A DNA stretch of 64,000 bases, from assembly GCF_008040165.1 (NCBI RefSeq), contig NZ_VRUR01000003.1, positions 38,721 to 102,720 of the forward strand. Direction: 5' to 3'. Position 1 is the first letter of the stretch. Every line of letters begins with the position of its first letter. Origin of the DNA: Flagellimonas hymeniacidonis. Lineage in GTDB: Bacteria; Bacteroidota; Bacteroidia; Flavobacteriales; Flavobacteriaceae. Shown one piece after another: positions 52,692-61,669 of the stretch. The notes beneath the pieces are model-generated. The model did not search any database. It had not been told where the DNA came from and worked only from the letters and a program-made list of their open reading frames with translations. Made by a program: the position numbers and the translations under genes.

Positions 52692-53645
52692 ATGGAGTAT
52701 TTAGATTTTGAACTTCCCATAAAAGAACTTGAAGACCAACTTCAAAAATGTATGGTAATTGGGGAGGAAAGTGACGTTGACGTTACTGAAACCTGCGCAC
52801 AAATTGAAAAAAAACTGGGAGAAACCCGGAAGGATATTTATAAAAACTTGACCGCTTGGCAACGCGTTCAGCTATCGAGGCATCCTAATAGACCATATAC
52901 TATGGACTATATTAATGCTATTTGTGGTGATACGTTTTTAGAACTTCATGGAGACAGAAACGTAAAGGATGACAAAGCCATGATTGGCGGTTTGGGTAAG
53001 ATTGGTGACCAGAGCTATATGTTTGTTGGGCAACAAAAAGGATACAACACTAAAACACGCCAATACCGAAATTTTGGAATGGCGAACCCAGAAGGGTATA
53101 GAAAAGCATTACGCTTAATGAAATCGGCCGAGAAATTTGGTGTTCCTGTAGTATGTTTTATAGATACTCCTGGCGCTTACCCTGGAATAGAAGCTGAGGA
53201 AAGAGGACAAGGGGAGGCAATCGCCCGTAATATTCTTGAAATGACCCGCCTTAAAGTGCCAATTATTGTAGTGATTATAGGAGAGGGAGCATCAGGTGGA
53301 GCATTAGGCATAGGAGTAGGCGATAAGGTGCTTATGTTAGAAAATACATGGTATTCAGTGATTTCTCCAGAATCTTGTTCATCTATTCTTTGGAGAAGCT
53401 GGGAATACAAAGAACAAGCGGCAGAGGCATTAAAACTTACCGCTACGGATATGAAAAAACAAAAGCTTGTGGATGAAATAGTCCGTGAGCCTCTTGGTGG
53501 AGCACATACCAACAGAGAAAAAACTTTTGAGACCGTCAGAAACAAAATTTCTACTCATTTTGAAGAACTTCAAAAGTTATCACCAAAAGAATTGGTAAAA
53601 TCCAGAATGGAAAAATATGCCGAAATGGGAGTATTTAACGGCTAA
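52692..53645 (+). CDS. accA: Acetyl-CoA carboxylase carboxyltransferase subunit alpha
   Basis: A 317-aa alpha subunit that, with AccD, moves the carboxyl group from biotin to acetyl-CoA in fatty acid synthesis. N-terminal [14 protein letters not shown], then the family block [38 protein letters not shown], and the crotonase-fold oxyanion region [25 protein letters not shown] plus [15 protein letters not shown]. It is monocistronic by spacing and carries a -7 element upstream. Confidence 0.96.
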   Translation: MEYLDFELPIKELEDQLQKCMVIGEESDVDVTETCAQIEKKLGETRKDIYKNLTAWQRVQLSRHPNRPYTMDYINAICGDTFLELHGDRNVKDDKAMIGGLGKIGDQSYMFVGQQKGYNTKTRQYRNFGMANPEGYRKALRLMKSAEKFGVPVVCFIDTPGAYPGIEAEERGQGEAIARNILEMTRLKVPIIVVIIGEGASGGALGIGVGDKVLMLENTWYSVISPESCSSILWRSWEYKEQAAEALKLTATDMKKQKLVDEIVREPLGGAHTNREKTFETVRNKISTHFEELQKLSPKELVKSRMEKYAEMGVFNG

Positions 53646-53812
53646 TAGCTGTTTTCTAGACCTTCCTATTTTTTGTTAGTTTTTTTCTTCAAACATTTTA
53701 ACGTTATTAACAACTTTTTTCAGTTATCAACATTAATTTTGTTGAACACCTGTGAACATCGCGGTGCATGAAATTAAAGTTAACTAAAGGTTAATTACCT
53801 ACTTTCGCACTT

Positions 53813-55357
53813 ATGGACAAGCCTAGCCCAATTATTGGACATAAAGTTGATAAGTCTACCCTCATTAACTTGGAAAGAGGGAAAATTCCCCCTCAAGCAG
53901 TTGATTTAGAGGAAGTTGTGCTTGGTGCAATGATGATTGATAGGAAGGGTGTGGATGAAGTAATAGATATCCTACATCCTGATGCTTTTTATAAGGATGC
54001 CCACAGATTTATTTACGAGGCAATCTTTAAATTGTTCGAATCTTCGGAACCAGTGGATTTATTAACCGTTTCTGCCCAATTAAAGAAGGATGGACACCTA
54101 GAGGCAATAGGAGGGGACTTTTACTTGATAAAACTGACCCAAAAAGTAGCTTCTTCAGCACATATTGAGTTTCACGCCCGTATTATTCTTCAAAAGTATA
54201 TTCAGCGTAGTCTTATCAAAATTTCCAGTGAAATTATTGAAGATGCCTACAGCGATTCCAAAGACGTATTTGATCTTTTGGATAATGCTGAGGCTAAATT
54301 ATATGAAGTAACACAAGGGAATCTAAAACGTTCGGCAGAGACAGCCCAGAATTTGGTAATTCAAGCTAAAAAGAAAATTGAGGAAATTTCCAATAAAGAA
54401 GGTTTAAGTGGAATTCCTTCCGGTTTTGATAAATTGGACAAGCTTACATCTGGGTGGCAACCTAGTGATTTGGTCATTGTAGCTGCAAGACCTGGTATGG
54501 GTAAAACGGCACTTACGTTGTCTATGGCTAGGAACATAGCAGTAAATTCGGAGATTCCAGTGGCTTTCTTCTCCTTGGAGATGTCGAGTGTACAGCTTAT
54601 AACAAGATTGATTTCTTCGGAAACAGGACTTTCTTCGGAAAAGCTTAGGACTGGAAAATTAGAAAAGCATGAATGGGAGCAATTAAATGTAAAGGTGAAA
54701 ACTTTGGAAAAGGCCCCGTTGTTTATAGATGATACGCCCTCTCTTTCCATTTTTGATTTACGGGCAAAAGCCAGACGTTTGGCTTCTCAGCATAAAATTA
54801 AGATGATTATTATTGACTACTTACAGCTTATGACCGCTGGTGGAAGTCAAAAAGGAGGGAACAGGGAACAAGAGATTTCCATGATTTCCCGAAACCTAAA
54901 GGCGTTGGCAAAAGAGCTCAATGTCCCCGTAATAGCATTATCACAGCTATCACGGGCCGTGGAAACTAGAGGAGGGAGTAAACGTCCTATTCTATCGGAT
55001 TTAAGAGAATCTGGTGCCATTGAGCAAGATGCAGATATTGTTTCATTCATTTACCGTCCAGAATATTATAAAATTGATGAGTGGGATGATGAAGAAAGAA
55101 CACCAACACAAGGACAAGCAGAGTTTATTGTAGCCAAGCACCGTAATGGTGGATTGGATAATATTAGGTTAAAGTTTGTGGGTGCACTGGGTAAATTTGA
55201 TAACTTGGATGACTTTGATTCCCCATTCGAATTCCAATCGAAGATGAATGCGGATGAAGAAAATCCCTTTGCAACACCAAAACTCCCCAGCGCGGATGAG
55301 GCTTTTGGTAGTGCAATGAACAGTGACGATGACCCAGACAATGACGTACCTTTTTAA
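53813..55357 (+). CDS. dnaB: Replicative DNA helicase DnaB
   Basis: Hexameric 5'-3' replication-fork helicase, 514 aa. N-terminal domain begins PPQAVDLEEVVLGAMMIDRKG. A linker precedes the RecA-like domain with Walker A AARPGMGKTALT (K231, T232), Walker B IIIDYLQLM, and the DnaB motif ALSQLSRAVETRGG. The C-terminus is acidic (MNSDDDPDNDVPF), a common tail in this phylum. No intein is present. TACTTTCG at 53800-53807 is a near-consensus -7 element close to the ATG. Confidence 0.97.
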   Translation: MDKPSPIIGHKVDKSTLINLERGKIPPQAVDLEEVVLGAMMIDRKGVDEVIDILHPDAFYKDAHRFIYEAIFKLFESSEPVDLLTVSAQLKKDGHLEAIGGDFYLIKLTQKVASSAHIEFHARIILQKYIQRSLIKISSEIIEDAYSDSKDVFDLLDNAEAKLYEVTQGNLKRSAETAQNLVIQAKKKIEEISNKEGLSGIPSGFDKLDKLTSGWQPSDLVIVAARPGMGKTALTLSMARNIAVNSEIPVAFFSLEMSSVQLITRLISSETGLSSEKLRTGKLEKHEWEQLNVKVKTLEKAPLFIDDTPSLSIFDLRAKARRLASQHKIKMIIIDYLQLMTAGGSQKGGNREQEISMISRNLKALAKELNVPVIALSQLSRAVETRGGSKRPILSDLRESGAIEQDADIVSFIYRPEYYKIDEWDDEERTPTQGQAEFIVAKHRNGGLDNIRLKFVGALGKFDNLDDFDSPFEFQSKMNADEENPFATPKLPSADEAFGSAMNSDDDPDNDVPF

Positions 55358-55388
55358 ACATACTTTTCTAAGAGTACCCCAAAAACGG

Positions 55389-56648
55389 ATGAGGGGCCTT
55401 ATAGTACTTCTTTTTATTTCGTTTTCAATACCATCCTTTGCATCAGTCATTCTTATTCCTATGGATGCCGAGAGTCAGGAAAACCACTTAAAAGCCTATG
55501 GCATTACCTATTGGGTATTGACCAAACAACAAAAAGTACAATGGTTGCTGAACTATAGAGGAGGGGCATTTATGCTTCCAGATGGGGAATCCATTCGCAA
55601 AGAATGTCAAATAAGAGGGGTTTCCTTTGAGATTTTATCGGATGGCCAAGCCGAAGCAATTTTAGATGATATTAGTAGTCCATCGCAAAATCAAGAAGCT
55701 GTTATTTTAGAAAAAGCACCCAAGATAGCGGTGTATTCCCCTAAGGGAAATCAACCCTGGGATGATGCGGTTACCATGGTATTGACCTATGCTGAAATTC
55801 CATACATAACCATTTATGACGAAGAAGTATTGGGTGATAAATTAGTACTCTATGACTGGTTGCATCTACATCACGAAGATTTTACAGGGCAATATGGGAA
55901 ATTTTATGGCGCCTATAGAGCCGCTCCTTGGTATATTGAAGCCAAAACAGAGGCCGAAAACTTGGCCCAAAAGCTTGGCTTTTCAAAAGTATCTGAAGAA
56001 AAAAGGGCTGTAGCCTTAAAAATTAGAAATTATGTTATTGGAGGTGGTTTCATGTTTGCCATGTGCTCCGCAACCGATAGTTTTGATATTGCCCTGGCAG
56101 CGGAGAGTGTAGACATCTGTGAGCCTATGTTCGATGGCGACCCTTCAGACGCCAACTATCAAGGACAGTTAAATTATGGCAATACCTTTGCCTTTACCAA
56201 TTTTATTTTGGAGCGTAATCCGTTGCGATATGAGTTTTCTTCCATTGATATGACTAACAAGCGCAGAAATGTTCCTAAAGAATCCGATTACTTTTCTTTA
56301 ATGGAATTTTCAGCAAAGTGGGATCCAGTGCCAACCATGTTGACGCAAAATCATACCGCTTTGGTAAAGGGATTTATGGGGCAAACAACTTCTTTTACCC
56401 GTGATGAGGTAAAACCTACGGTAATGATTTTGGGAGAAAATAAGATTAATGGAGAGGCCCGTTACTTACATGGCATAAAAGGAAAGGGTTTTTTTACTTT
56501 CTATGGCGGACATGATCCAGAGGATTATCAGCATCGGGTTGGCGACCCAAAAACCGAATTGGAATTGCACCCAACCTCTCCCGGATACCGACTTATCTTA
56601 AACAACGTATTGTTTCCTGCGGCTAAGAAGAAAAAACAGAAAACTTAG
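55389..56648 (+). CDS. Conserved exported protein, often labelled asparagine synthetase B
   Basis: A 419-aa exported protein, conserved next to dnaB in Flavobacteriaceae as far as I recall, and often named asparagine synthetase B there. I see neither the N-terminal Cys glutaminase nor the PP-loop of real asparagine synthetases, so the name is doubtful. ATG 55389 gives the signal peptide MRGLIVLLFISFSIPSFA. The middle contains a nucleophile-elbow-like GGGFMFAMCSATDSF and the end FYGGHDPEDYQHRVG, reminiscent of ThuA/class I glutamine-amidotransferase-like folds. The 55323 start overlaps dnaB and hides the signal peptide. Its function is unknown. Confidence 0.6.
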   Translation: MRGLIVLLFISFSIPSFASVILIPMDAESQENHLKAYGITYWVLTKQQKVQWLLNYRGGAFMLPDGESIRKECQIRGVSFEILSDGQAEAILDDISSPSQNQEAVILEKAPKIAVYSPKGNQPWDDAVTMVLTYAEIPYITIYDEEVLGDKLVLYDWLHLHHEDFTGQYGKFYGAYRAAPWYIEAKTEAENLAQKLGFSKVSEEKRAVALKIRNYVIGGGFMFAMCSATDSFDIALAAESVDICEPMFDGDPSDANYQGQLNYGNTFAFTNFILERNPLRYEFSSIDMTNKRRNVPKESDYFSLMEFSAKWDPVPTMLTQNHTALVKGFMGQTTSFTRDEVKPTVMILGENKINGEARYLHGIKGKGFFTFYGGHDPEDYQHRVGDPKTELELHPTSPGYRLILNNVLFPAAKKKKQKT

Positions 56649-56846
56649 ATTTGAGCTTGTTAAAGCGGGTATAAAGGTTCTATTGATTCCATTTTTACAG
56701 AAATAATTATATTTTTCGCAAAACCTTAACGGAGGCGCTTGGTCATTTTCAGATAGGTTATTTAATTTTGTCAGTACTAAAAGGAAATAATCAATTGGCA
56801 AATCAATCTCTGCAACTTTACGGTTGAATCCTAATACTTCGCTACT

Positions 56847-57776
56847 ATGAAAAGGATAATTATTCTTTTTGTTTCTATGCTATATATTTCATGCAGTGAT
56901 AATAGTGATGGAATACCGTCTGATGAGCCGGAACAGCCAGATCAGCCTATTTCAGAAATTTACCAATTGCCTCTTGTTGTACATGTGCTCCACGATGGTG
57001 AAAATATTGGCGAGGGTACAAATATTTCGGATGAGCGAATCCAAAGACAAATTGAAATTCTGAATGAAGATTTTCGACGCAAATCAGGTACAAGGGGTTT
57101 TAACGACCACCCAGATGGTGGAGATACGGAAATAGAATTTATTCTGCCCAAACAAGATCCAGAAGGAAATGCAACCACAGGTATTTTAAGGAAACAATTG
57201 ATAATTGATGACATTCCGGATACTGTGCCGAATTTTGAATATGAAAAATATGCCTTTTTCAGCTATTGGAATTCTGAGGATTATATCAATGTTTGGGTAG
57301 TGTCTTATCCAGATGATTTAACCAATATTGTCCTTGGAAAGGCAACAGGACCTGATTCGGACCTTGGCGGAGATGATCTTTTTGAAAAACCTTTGCCTGG
57401 AGGGGCGGAGGGGATCATCATAAATTGGGCGCATTTTGGCGAATCTAACATTCATGGTAAACATGGTTTAGGGCGAACACTCACCCATGAAATGGGCCAC
57501 TATCTAGGACTTTTGCATACCTGGGGTGGGGGTGACTGCGAAACCAATGACTTTTGCGACGATACCCCTGCAGTAGATGAAGTGGTAAATGCTGACGAAC
57601 CTTATATAGGTTGTGGTGGAGAGCTTGTCTTGGTGACAAATTATATGAACTATTCCTCAGATGCCATTATGAATATTTTTACCAAAGATCAAATTGGGCG
57701 CATGCGCTATATACTTCAAAACAGCGCAAGGAGAAACTCCTTACTGTCCTCCAAGGGTCTGTTGGATCCAGAATAA
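56847..57776 (+). CDS. M43-family zinc metallopeptidase, lipoprotein
   Basis: A 309-aa secreted lipoprotein protease of the cytophagalysin/pappalysin (M43) family. Lipobox MLYISC; a prodomain-like N-terminus LPLVVHVLHDGENIGEGTNIS, INVWVVSYPD, and the extended zinc motif H214-E-M-G-H218-Y-L-G221-L-L-H224 followed by TW. A Met-turn occurs in LVTNYMNYSSD. Cysteines in GGGDCETNDFCDDTP form the usual disulfide loop. No secretion (Por) C-terminal domain is attached, so it probably stays tethered. Confidence 0.92.
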   Translation: MKRIIILFVSMLYISCSDNSDGIPSDEPEQPDQPISEIYQLPLVVHVLHDGENIGEGTNISDERIQRQIEILNEDFRRKSGTRGFNDHPDGGDTEIEFILPKQDPEGNATTGILRKQLIIDDIPDTVPNFEYEKYAFFSYWNSEDYINVWVVSYPDDLTNIVLGKATGPDSDLGGDDLFEKPLPGGAEGIIINWAHFGESNIHGKHGLGRTLTHEMGHYLGLLHTWGGGDCETNDFCDDTPAVDEVVNADEPYIGCGGELVLVTNYMNYSSDAIMNIFTKDQIGRMRYILQNSARRNSLLSSKGLLDPE

Positions 57777-57805
57777 CCATTGGAAGTTCTTGAATGGGGG
57801 CTAAA

Positions 57806-57827
57806 ACACGAATCATTTTATTCGTGT
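57806..57827 (-). terminator. Hairpin at the 3' end of the cupin gene
   Basis: ACACGAAT (57806-57813) pairs with ATTCGTGT (57820-57827), loop CATTTT. On the minus strand it is followed by TTTTAG. The stem spans the cupin stop codon. It may also stop the convergent protease transcript. Confidence 0.5.
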
Positions 57828-58319
57828 GAATTGAGTGATGAGGTCTTTGTGTTCTGGGAATTTTTGAATTAGCTCCAATCTGTTAGGAAGAATAAAATCA
57901 TCAAAATCAAAGCCTGGCGAAACCGTGCACCCAACAAAGGAATACTCATTTTTGTTTAACGTTTTAGCAGCAAACCAATGGTTGCCAGGAACCACAAACT
58001 GGGGAACTTCACCTTTGGAGAAATTATTTCCGATGATTTGTTCCGAATACTCTCCTTCCTCAGAAATCATATATAACTTAATGGGCGAACCATCATAAAA
58101 ATGCCAAATCTCATCTTGCTTTATTTTATGAAAAGCTGAAAAGGTATCTGAAGTCAATAAAAAATAAATGCAGGTTGAATAATTGCGCTTTCCTTCATAT
58201 TCCGTAGGTAACGCGACATGTTCTATTGCACCGGTACTTCTATATGTTTCTTTAAAATAGCCACCTTCGGGGTGCGGACTTAACTCAAATTTTTTAATGA
58301 GCTCCTCGATTTTACTCAT
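57813..58319 (-). CDS. Cupin-domain protein (DUF985 family)
   Basis: A 168-aa protein of the cupin_5 (DUF985) family. It opens KFELSPHPEGGYFKETYRS, a hallmark of the family, then IYFLLTSDTFSAFHKIKQDEIWHFYDG with the cupin metal-site histidines, VVPGNHWFAAK, and GCTVSPGFDFDDF. The function of the family is unsettled; sugar-isomerase-like or epimerase-like roles have been suggested. It overlaps the upstream HAD phosphatase by 4 nt, so the two are coupled. Confidence 0.88.
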   Translation of the reverse strand: MSKIEELIKKFELSPHPEGGYFKETYRSTGAIEHVALPTEYEGKRNYSTCIYFLLTSDTFSAFHKIKQDEIWHFYDGSPIKLYMISEEGEYSEQIIGNNFSKGEVPQFVVPGNHWFAAKTLNKNEYSFVGCTVSPGFDFDDFILPNRLELIQKFPEHKDLITQFTRIK

Positions 58320-59107
58320 AGCAATTTTTCTAAAATATGTTCCACACCAAAATCATTATTACTCAATGTTTCATATTTGGCCACTTTTTTCACATTAGGA
58401 TGGGCATTGGCCATTGCAAAACTGAAATTGGATAATTGTAGCATTTCCAAATCATTATTGTAGTCGCCAAAAACTAGAATTTCATCTGAAGAAACTCCAT
58501 GTTGTCTCATAACTTTTTCAAGGGCGTATCCTTTATGCGCGTCGGCATGATTTAAATCTACCCAGTTTGGTCCAGATACTTTTACCTTTAATAGGTGTTC
58601 TAAACTTTTAACCGCGGGGTAAATGTACGTTTCTGCACTTTTGTTGTGGTACACCGCAATCTTTACGATTTCATCTGTTACATCATAAAGATTTTCATAT
58701 ACTTTATAGTTGGAATAATATTCCTTCAATTGGCCTAAAAATTCCGCCGATTTTCCATCAAAATGTGCGCTATACTTTCCACATAACATGGCATGGGCAC
58801 CTTCAATCTTCCCCAATGCATCCAACAGCTCATCTTTTAAATCTTGCTGAATGGGAGTTACCAAAAGCTCTTGCTCTTTTTCTATTACCAAGGCGCCATT
58901 TTCTGCAATCACCAATATTTCATTCTTAATAGGCTCAAGTTTTTCTATAATACTGTGATATTGCCTACCGCTGGCCGCAACAAACTTGATGTCCTTCTTT
59001 TTAAGTGCATCATGAATTTCGAAAAAGCGATTGCTTACTTCATGCTTAGAGTTCAATAGGGTGCCATCCATATCGGTGACCACCATTTTTATCTTTGATA
59101 AATCCAT
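58316..59107 (-). CDS. Cof-type HAD phosphatase
   Basis: A 263-aa haloacid-dehalogenase phosphatase of the Cof/YbiV group. Motif I VVTDMDGTLLNSKHE with the nucleophile Asp, motif II VAASGRQYHS, a C2-type cap domain in the middle, motif III Lys near KGYALEK, and motif IV FGDYNNDLEML. It is likely to act on sugar phosphates or flavin mononucleotide. It is the first gene of a two-gene operon with the DUF985 cupin. TACCTTTG at 59132-59125 (minus) is a perfect -7 element 18 nt upstream. Confidence 0.93.
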   Translation of the reverse strand: MDLSKIKMVVTDMDGTLLNSKHEVSNRFFEIHDALKKKDIKFVAASGRQYHSIIEKLEPIKNEILVIAENGALVIEKEQELLVTPIQQDLKDELLDALGKIEGAHAMLCGKYSAHFDGKSAEFLGQLKEYYSNYKVYENLYDVTDEIVKIAVYHNKSAETYIYPAVKSLEHLLKVKVSGPNWVDLNHADAHKGYALEKVMRQHGVSSDEILVFGDYNNDLEMLQLSNFSFAMANAHPNVKKVAKYETLSNNDFGVEHILEKLL

Positions 59108-59179
59108 TTTCTATTTTAAAAGTGCAAAGGTATGGGTTGATTAGGGAATGATGTAAAGTTTGTATTAATTTCACTCCCT

Positions 59180-59602
59180 ATGAAGTGCTATCAATCTGAA
59201 ATAAAACTTAAACCCCATAAGCGAGGTTTTCATTTAATAACAGACATCATCATTGATTCTTTTCCTGAAATTGGAAAGATACAGTCAGGAATATTACAGG
59301 TTTTTATAAAACATACTTCTGCAGGCTTGACCATAAATGAAAATGCAGACCCGACTGTTCGTGTTGATTTTGAAAGCCATTTTAATAAAATGGTGCCAGA
59401 AAATGCTCCTTATTACATTCACACCTATGAAGGGCCAGATGATATGCTTGCCCATATAAAAGCCTCTTTGTTGGGGAGTTCTGTTCAAGTTCCTATAACG
59501 AATGGACGGTTGAATCTGGGAACTTGGCAAGGAATTTATTTATGTGAGCATCGGAATCATGCTTCCAGTCGAAAACTGGTCTTAACGGCGTTTGGGTCAT
59601 AA
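59180..59602 (+). CDS. yjbQ: YjbQ-family protein (UPF0047, secondary thiamine-phosphate synthase)
   Basis: A 140-aa trimeric YjbQ/UPF0047 protein. Family sequence: GFHLITDIIIDSF, VFIKHTSAGLTINENADPTVRVDF with the conserved His and Asn, MLAHIKASLLGSSVQVPI, and GTWQGIYLCEHR. Some members show weak thiamine-phosphate synthase activity. The physiological role is unsettled. It is a single gene, divergent from the HAD gene. Confidence 0.92.
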   Translation: MKCYQSEIKLKPHKRGFHLITDIIIDSFPEIGKIQSGILQVFIKHTSAGLTINENADPTVRVDFESHFNKMVPENAPYYIHTYEGPDDMLAHIKASLLGSSVQVPITNGRLNLGTWQGIYLCEHRNHASSRKLVLTAFGS

Positions 59603-59625
59603 TTGAATAAAATCATTCTTAGATG

Positions 59626-60291
59626 CTATTTGAAAAGCTTCTTGCTAATTTTCTTTGCCCATAATTTATACATTTTTTTAGACGGATGAAGACTGTCTGA
59701 TGCAATCAGGGAAGGATTTACCGCTGCATTCTTGGAGGATTGTGTGATCTCTATAAAAAGCACATCTCTTTTTTTCGCTTCTTCTTCAATAATGGAATTG
59801 TAGTTATTTAATTCTTTTACAATCTTTTTTTTGTCTTTAAATCGAGCAAATGGAGTTACACTCCAATCCGGTATGGAGAGAACAAAAACATTTTTAGGGT
59901 CATTTTTGGCCAAAGCAATGCTGGTCTCTAAAAGCCTTGGAAACTCCCTTTTAAATATATCGATGTCTTTGTTTTTATATTGATTATTTACACCAATCAA
60001 AAGACCAACCAATCCAAAGGAATTTGATAGTTGTTGCTTCTCCATATTTTCTATAAGGTCTGTAGAGGTCCAACCAGCTTTTGCTAAAATTTCAGGAGAA
60101 TTAATTTTAATTCCTTTCTTTTTTAAAATTTGAGCTAGTTGTACGGGCCAACTATTTACTTTTTTCTCACTTGTAGCTGCGGTATAACTATCCCCTAAAG
60201 CAAGAAATGGAATAGCATCATGCTGCCCAATCAACTTAGCGGGAATTGCCAAAAGAAAGCACAAAACTAAAATAAAAGTATACTTACACAT
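59626..60291 (-). CDS. SGNH/GDSL-family exported hydrolase
   Basis: A 221-aa exported lipase/esterase-like protein. Signal peptide MCKYTFILVLCFLLAIPAKLIG. Block I FLALGDSYTAA holds the nucleophile Ser. Block III is LVGLLIGVNNQY (GxN). Block V SDSLHPSKKMY carries catalytic Asp and His. The Asp-x-x-His and the GDSYT core are complete. The substrate is unknown. The start at 60291 is chosen because the longer frame (60321) begins inside the rplT terminator palindrome. Confidence 0.88.
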   Translation of the reverse strand: MCKYTFILVLCFLLAIPAKLIGQHDAIPFLALGDSYTAATSEKKVNSWPVQLAQILKKKGIKINSPEILAKAGWTSTDLIENMEKQQLSNSFGLVGLLIGVNNQYKNKDIDIFKREFPRLLETSIALAKNDPKNVFVLSIPDWSVTPFARFKDKKKIVKELNNYNSIIEEEAKKRDVLFIEITQSSKNAAVNPSLIASDSLHPSKKMYKLWAKKISKKLFK

Positions 60292-60320
60292 AGCACCGTT
60301 TATGAGTTCTTTAAAATACA

Positions 60321-60348
60321 AAAATCCCGCTCAATTGAGCGGGATTTT
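60321..60348 (-). terminator. Terminator of the thrS-infC-rpmI-rplT operon
   Basis: A perfect 28-bp palindrome, AAAATCCCGCTCAA then TTGAGCGGGATTTT, beginning 28 nt after the rplT stop on the minus strand. It ends in a T run when read on either strand. Confidence 0.88.
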
Positions 60349-60376
60349 AATAAGCGGGGTAAGTTTATATTAACTT

Positions 60377-60721
60377 TTATTTTACTCTTTCGACAACAGC
60401 TTTAAAAGCATCTGGGTGGTTCATTGCCAAATCGGCCAAAACTTTTCTATTAAGTTCTATACCGTTGGATTTTACCTTGCCCATGAATTGGGAGTAAGAC
60501 ATTCCGTGCATTCTTGCTCCAGCATTAATACGGGTAATCCAAAGTGCGCGGAAATTACGTTTTTTGTTTCTTCTATCACGGTATGCATAAAGCATTGCTT
60601 TTTCTACCGCATTTTTGGCTACTGTCCAAACGTTTTTACGTCTTCCGAAGTAACCTTTGGCTTGCTTCATTACTTTTTTTCTTCTAGCTCTTGAAGCAAC
60701 TGAATTTACTGATCTTGGCAT
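60377..60721 (-). CDS. rplT: 50S ribosomal protein L20
   Basis: A 114-aa rRNA-binding protein needed early in 50S assembly. It begins [34 protein letters not shown], the very basic N-terminal arm, then [23 protein letters not shown], and ends [17 protein letters not shown]. It is encoded last in thrS-infC-rpmI-rplT, 92 nt after rpmI. In many bacteria L20 represses this operon by binding the mRNA; an L20-binding mimic was not identified here. Confidence 0.98.
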   Translation of the reverse strand: MPRSVNSVASRARRKKVMKQAKGYFGRRKNVWTVAKNAVEKAMLYAYRDRRNKKRNFRALWITRINAGARMHGMSYSQFMGKVKSNGIELNRKVLADLAMNHPDAFKAVVERVK

Positions 60722-60813
60722 AATGTTTCATTTTTTTGTAGTAGGCGGTCAATTTTTGACACTTTTAAAGCCCAACTCCATGGTTAATACTAAATGTACC
60801 GAATGGCGAACAA

Positions 60814-61011
60814 TTATTTTAAACGTAACTGTTCTTTAATACTGTTGACATCTGACTCATGTACTAATGTAGAGTGTGTCAACTTAAGCTTACGCTTTTT
60901 AGACTTTTTGGTCAAAATATGACTCTTAAAAGCGTGCTTTCTTTTGATTTTACCAGAACCAGTAAGCTTAAAACGCTTCTTGGCACTGGATTTTGTTTTC
61001 ATTTTAGGCAT
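60814..61011 (-). CDS. rpmI: 50S ribosomal protein L35
   Basis: A 65-aa basic ribosomal protein: [37 protein letters not shown] and [12 protein letters not shown]. Its position between infC and rplT is the standard order. Confidence 0.98.
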   Translation of the reverse strand: MPKMKTKSSAKKRFKLTGSGKIKRKHAFKSHILTKKSKKRKLKLTHSTLVHESDVNSIKEQLRLK

Positions 61012-61085
61012 TTTCTCCTCTTTATATATTACAGCTGAAAATATTCAGCATCCCGCTCAATTTTTCTGAACTAAAGTCCAGCGTA

Positions 61086-61640
61086 TTATTTTTTTGTTTT
61101 AGGAGCAATGAACATCGTCATCCGCTTTCCTTCTAATCTTGGCATTTGCTCTACCTTACCCAACTCTTCCAGTTCTTGCGCCAATCTCAGTAACAAAATT
61201 TCACCTTGATCTTTGTAAACAATAGATCGTCCTTTAAAAAAGACATAAGCTTTAAGCTTAGCACCATCTTTTAAGAATTTTTCAGCATGTCGCTTCTTAA
61301 ATTCATAATCATGGTCATCCGTTTGTGGACCAAATCGTATTTCTTTTACAATTACTTTAGTGGCCTTGGCCTTCATGGCCTTGTCCCGTTTCTTTTGCTC
61401 GTAAAGAAACTTTTTGTAATCGATAATTTTACAAACAGGAGGATTTGCTTTAGGAGAAATCTCCACTAAATCCAATTCAAGTTCGTTGGCTTTAATTATA
61501 GCCTGAGAAATTGGATATACTCCAACTTCTATATTATCCCCCACAAGTCTTACCTCTGGGGCTGTAATATTTTCATTGATATTGTGAGGGTTCTTATTTT
61601 CCCTCCTAGGTTGGGGCCTAAATCTTCTTCGTATTGCTAT
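61086..61640 (-). CDS. infC: Translation initiation factor IF-3, ATA start
   Basis: IF-3 binds the 30S subunit and checks start-codon selection. From the ATA codon at 61640 the protein is 184 aa: a basic tail [14 protein letters not shown], the N-domain motif [46 protein letters not shown], and the C-domain ending [11 protein letters not shown]. An in-frame TAA lies four codons upstream of ATA and there is no ATG, GTG or TTG in front of the conserved region. The internal GTG (61544) would remove the start of the N-domain. E. coli infC uses AUU for autoregulation; an ATA start here fits the same logic. A 4-codon ORF overlaps the ATA. Confidence 0.9.
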   Translation of the reverse strand: MAIRRRFRPQPRRENKNPHNINENITAPEVRLVGDNIEVGVYPISQAIIKANELELDLVEISPKANPPVCKIIDYKKFLYEQKKRDKAMKAKATKVIVKEIRFGPQTDDHDYEFKKRHAEKFLKDGAKLKAYVFFKGRSIVYKDQGEILLLRLAQELEELGKVEQMPRLEGKRMTMFIAPKTKK

Positions 61641-61651
61641 GACGTATACAT
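61637..61651 (-). promoter_or_regulatory. Four-codon minigene overlapping the infC start
   Basis: ATG TAT ACG TCA TAG on the minus strand encodes Met-Tyr-Thr-Ser. Its last sense and stop codons (TCATAG) contain the ATA proposed as the infC start, so terminating ribosomes would stop on top of it. This could couple or gate infC translation. Conservation is unknown. Confidence 0.4.
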
Positions 61652-61669
61652 TTTAATTAAACTAAATTT

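Noticed and set aside
55323..55388. Longer start for the exported protein after dnaB, overlapping dnaB
   Set aside because: It places 22 residues before a clear signal peptide; ATG 55389 gives a normal one.
61086..61544. Short 152-aa form of IF-3 starting at GTG
   Set aside because: It would remove the conserved [13 protein letters not shown] segment of the N-domain; the frame continues upstream to ATA at 61640.
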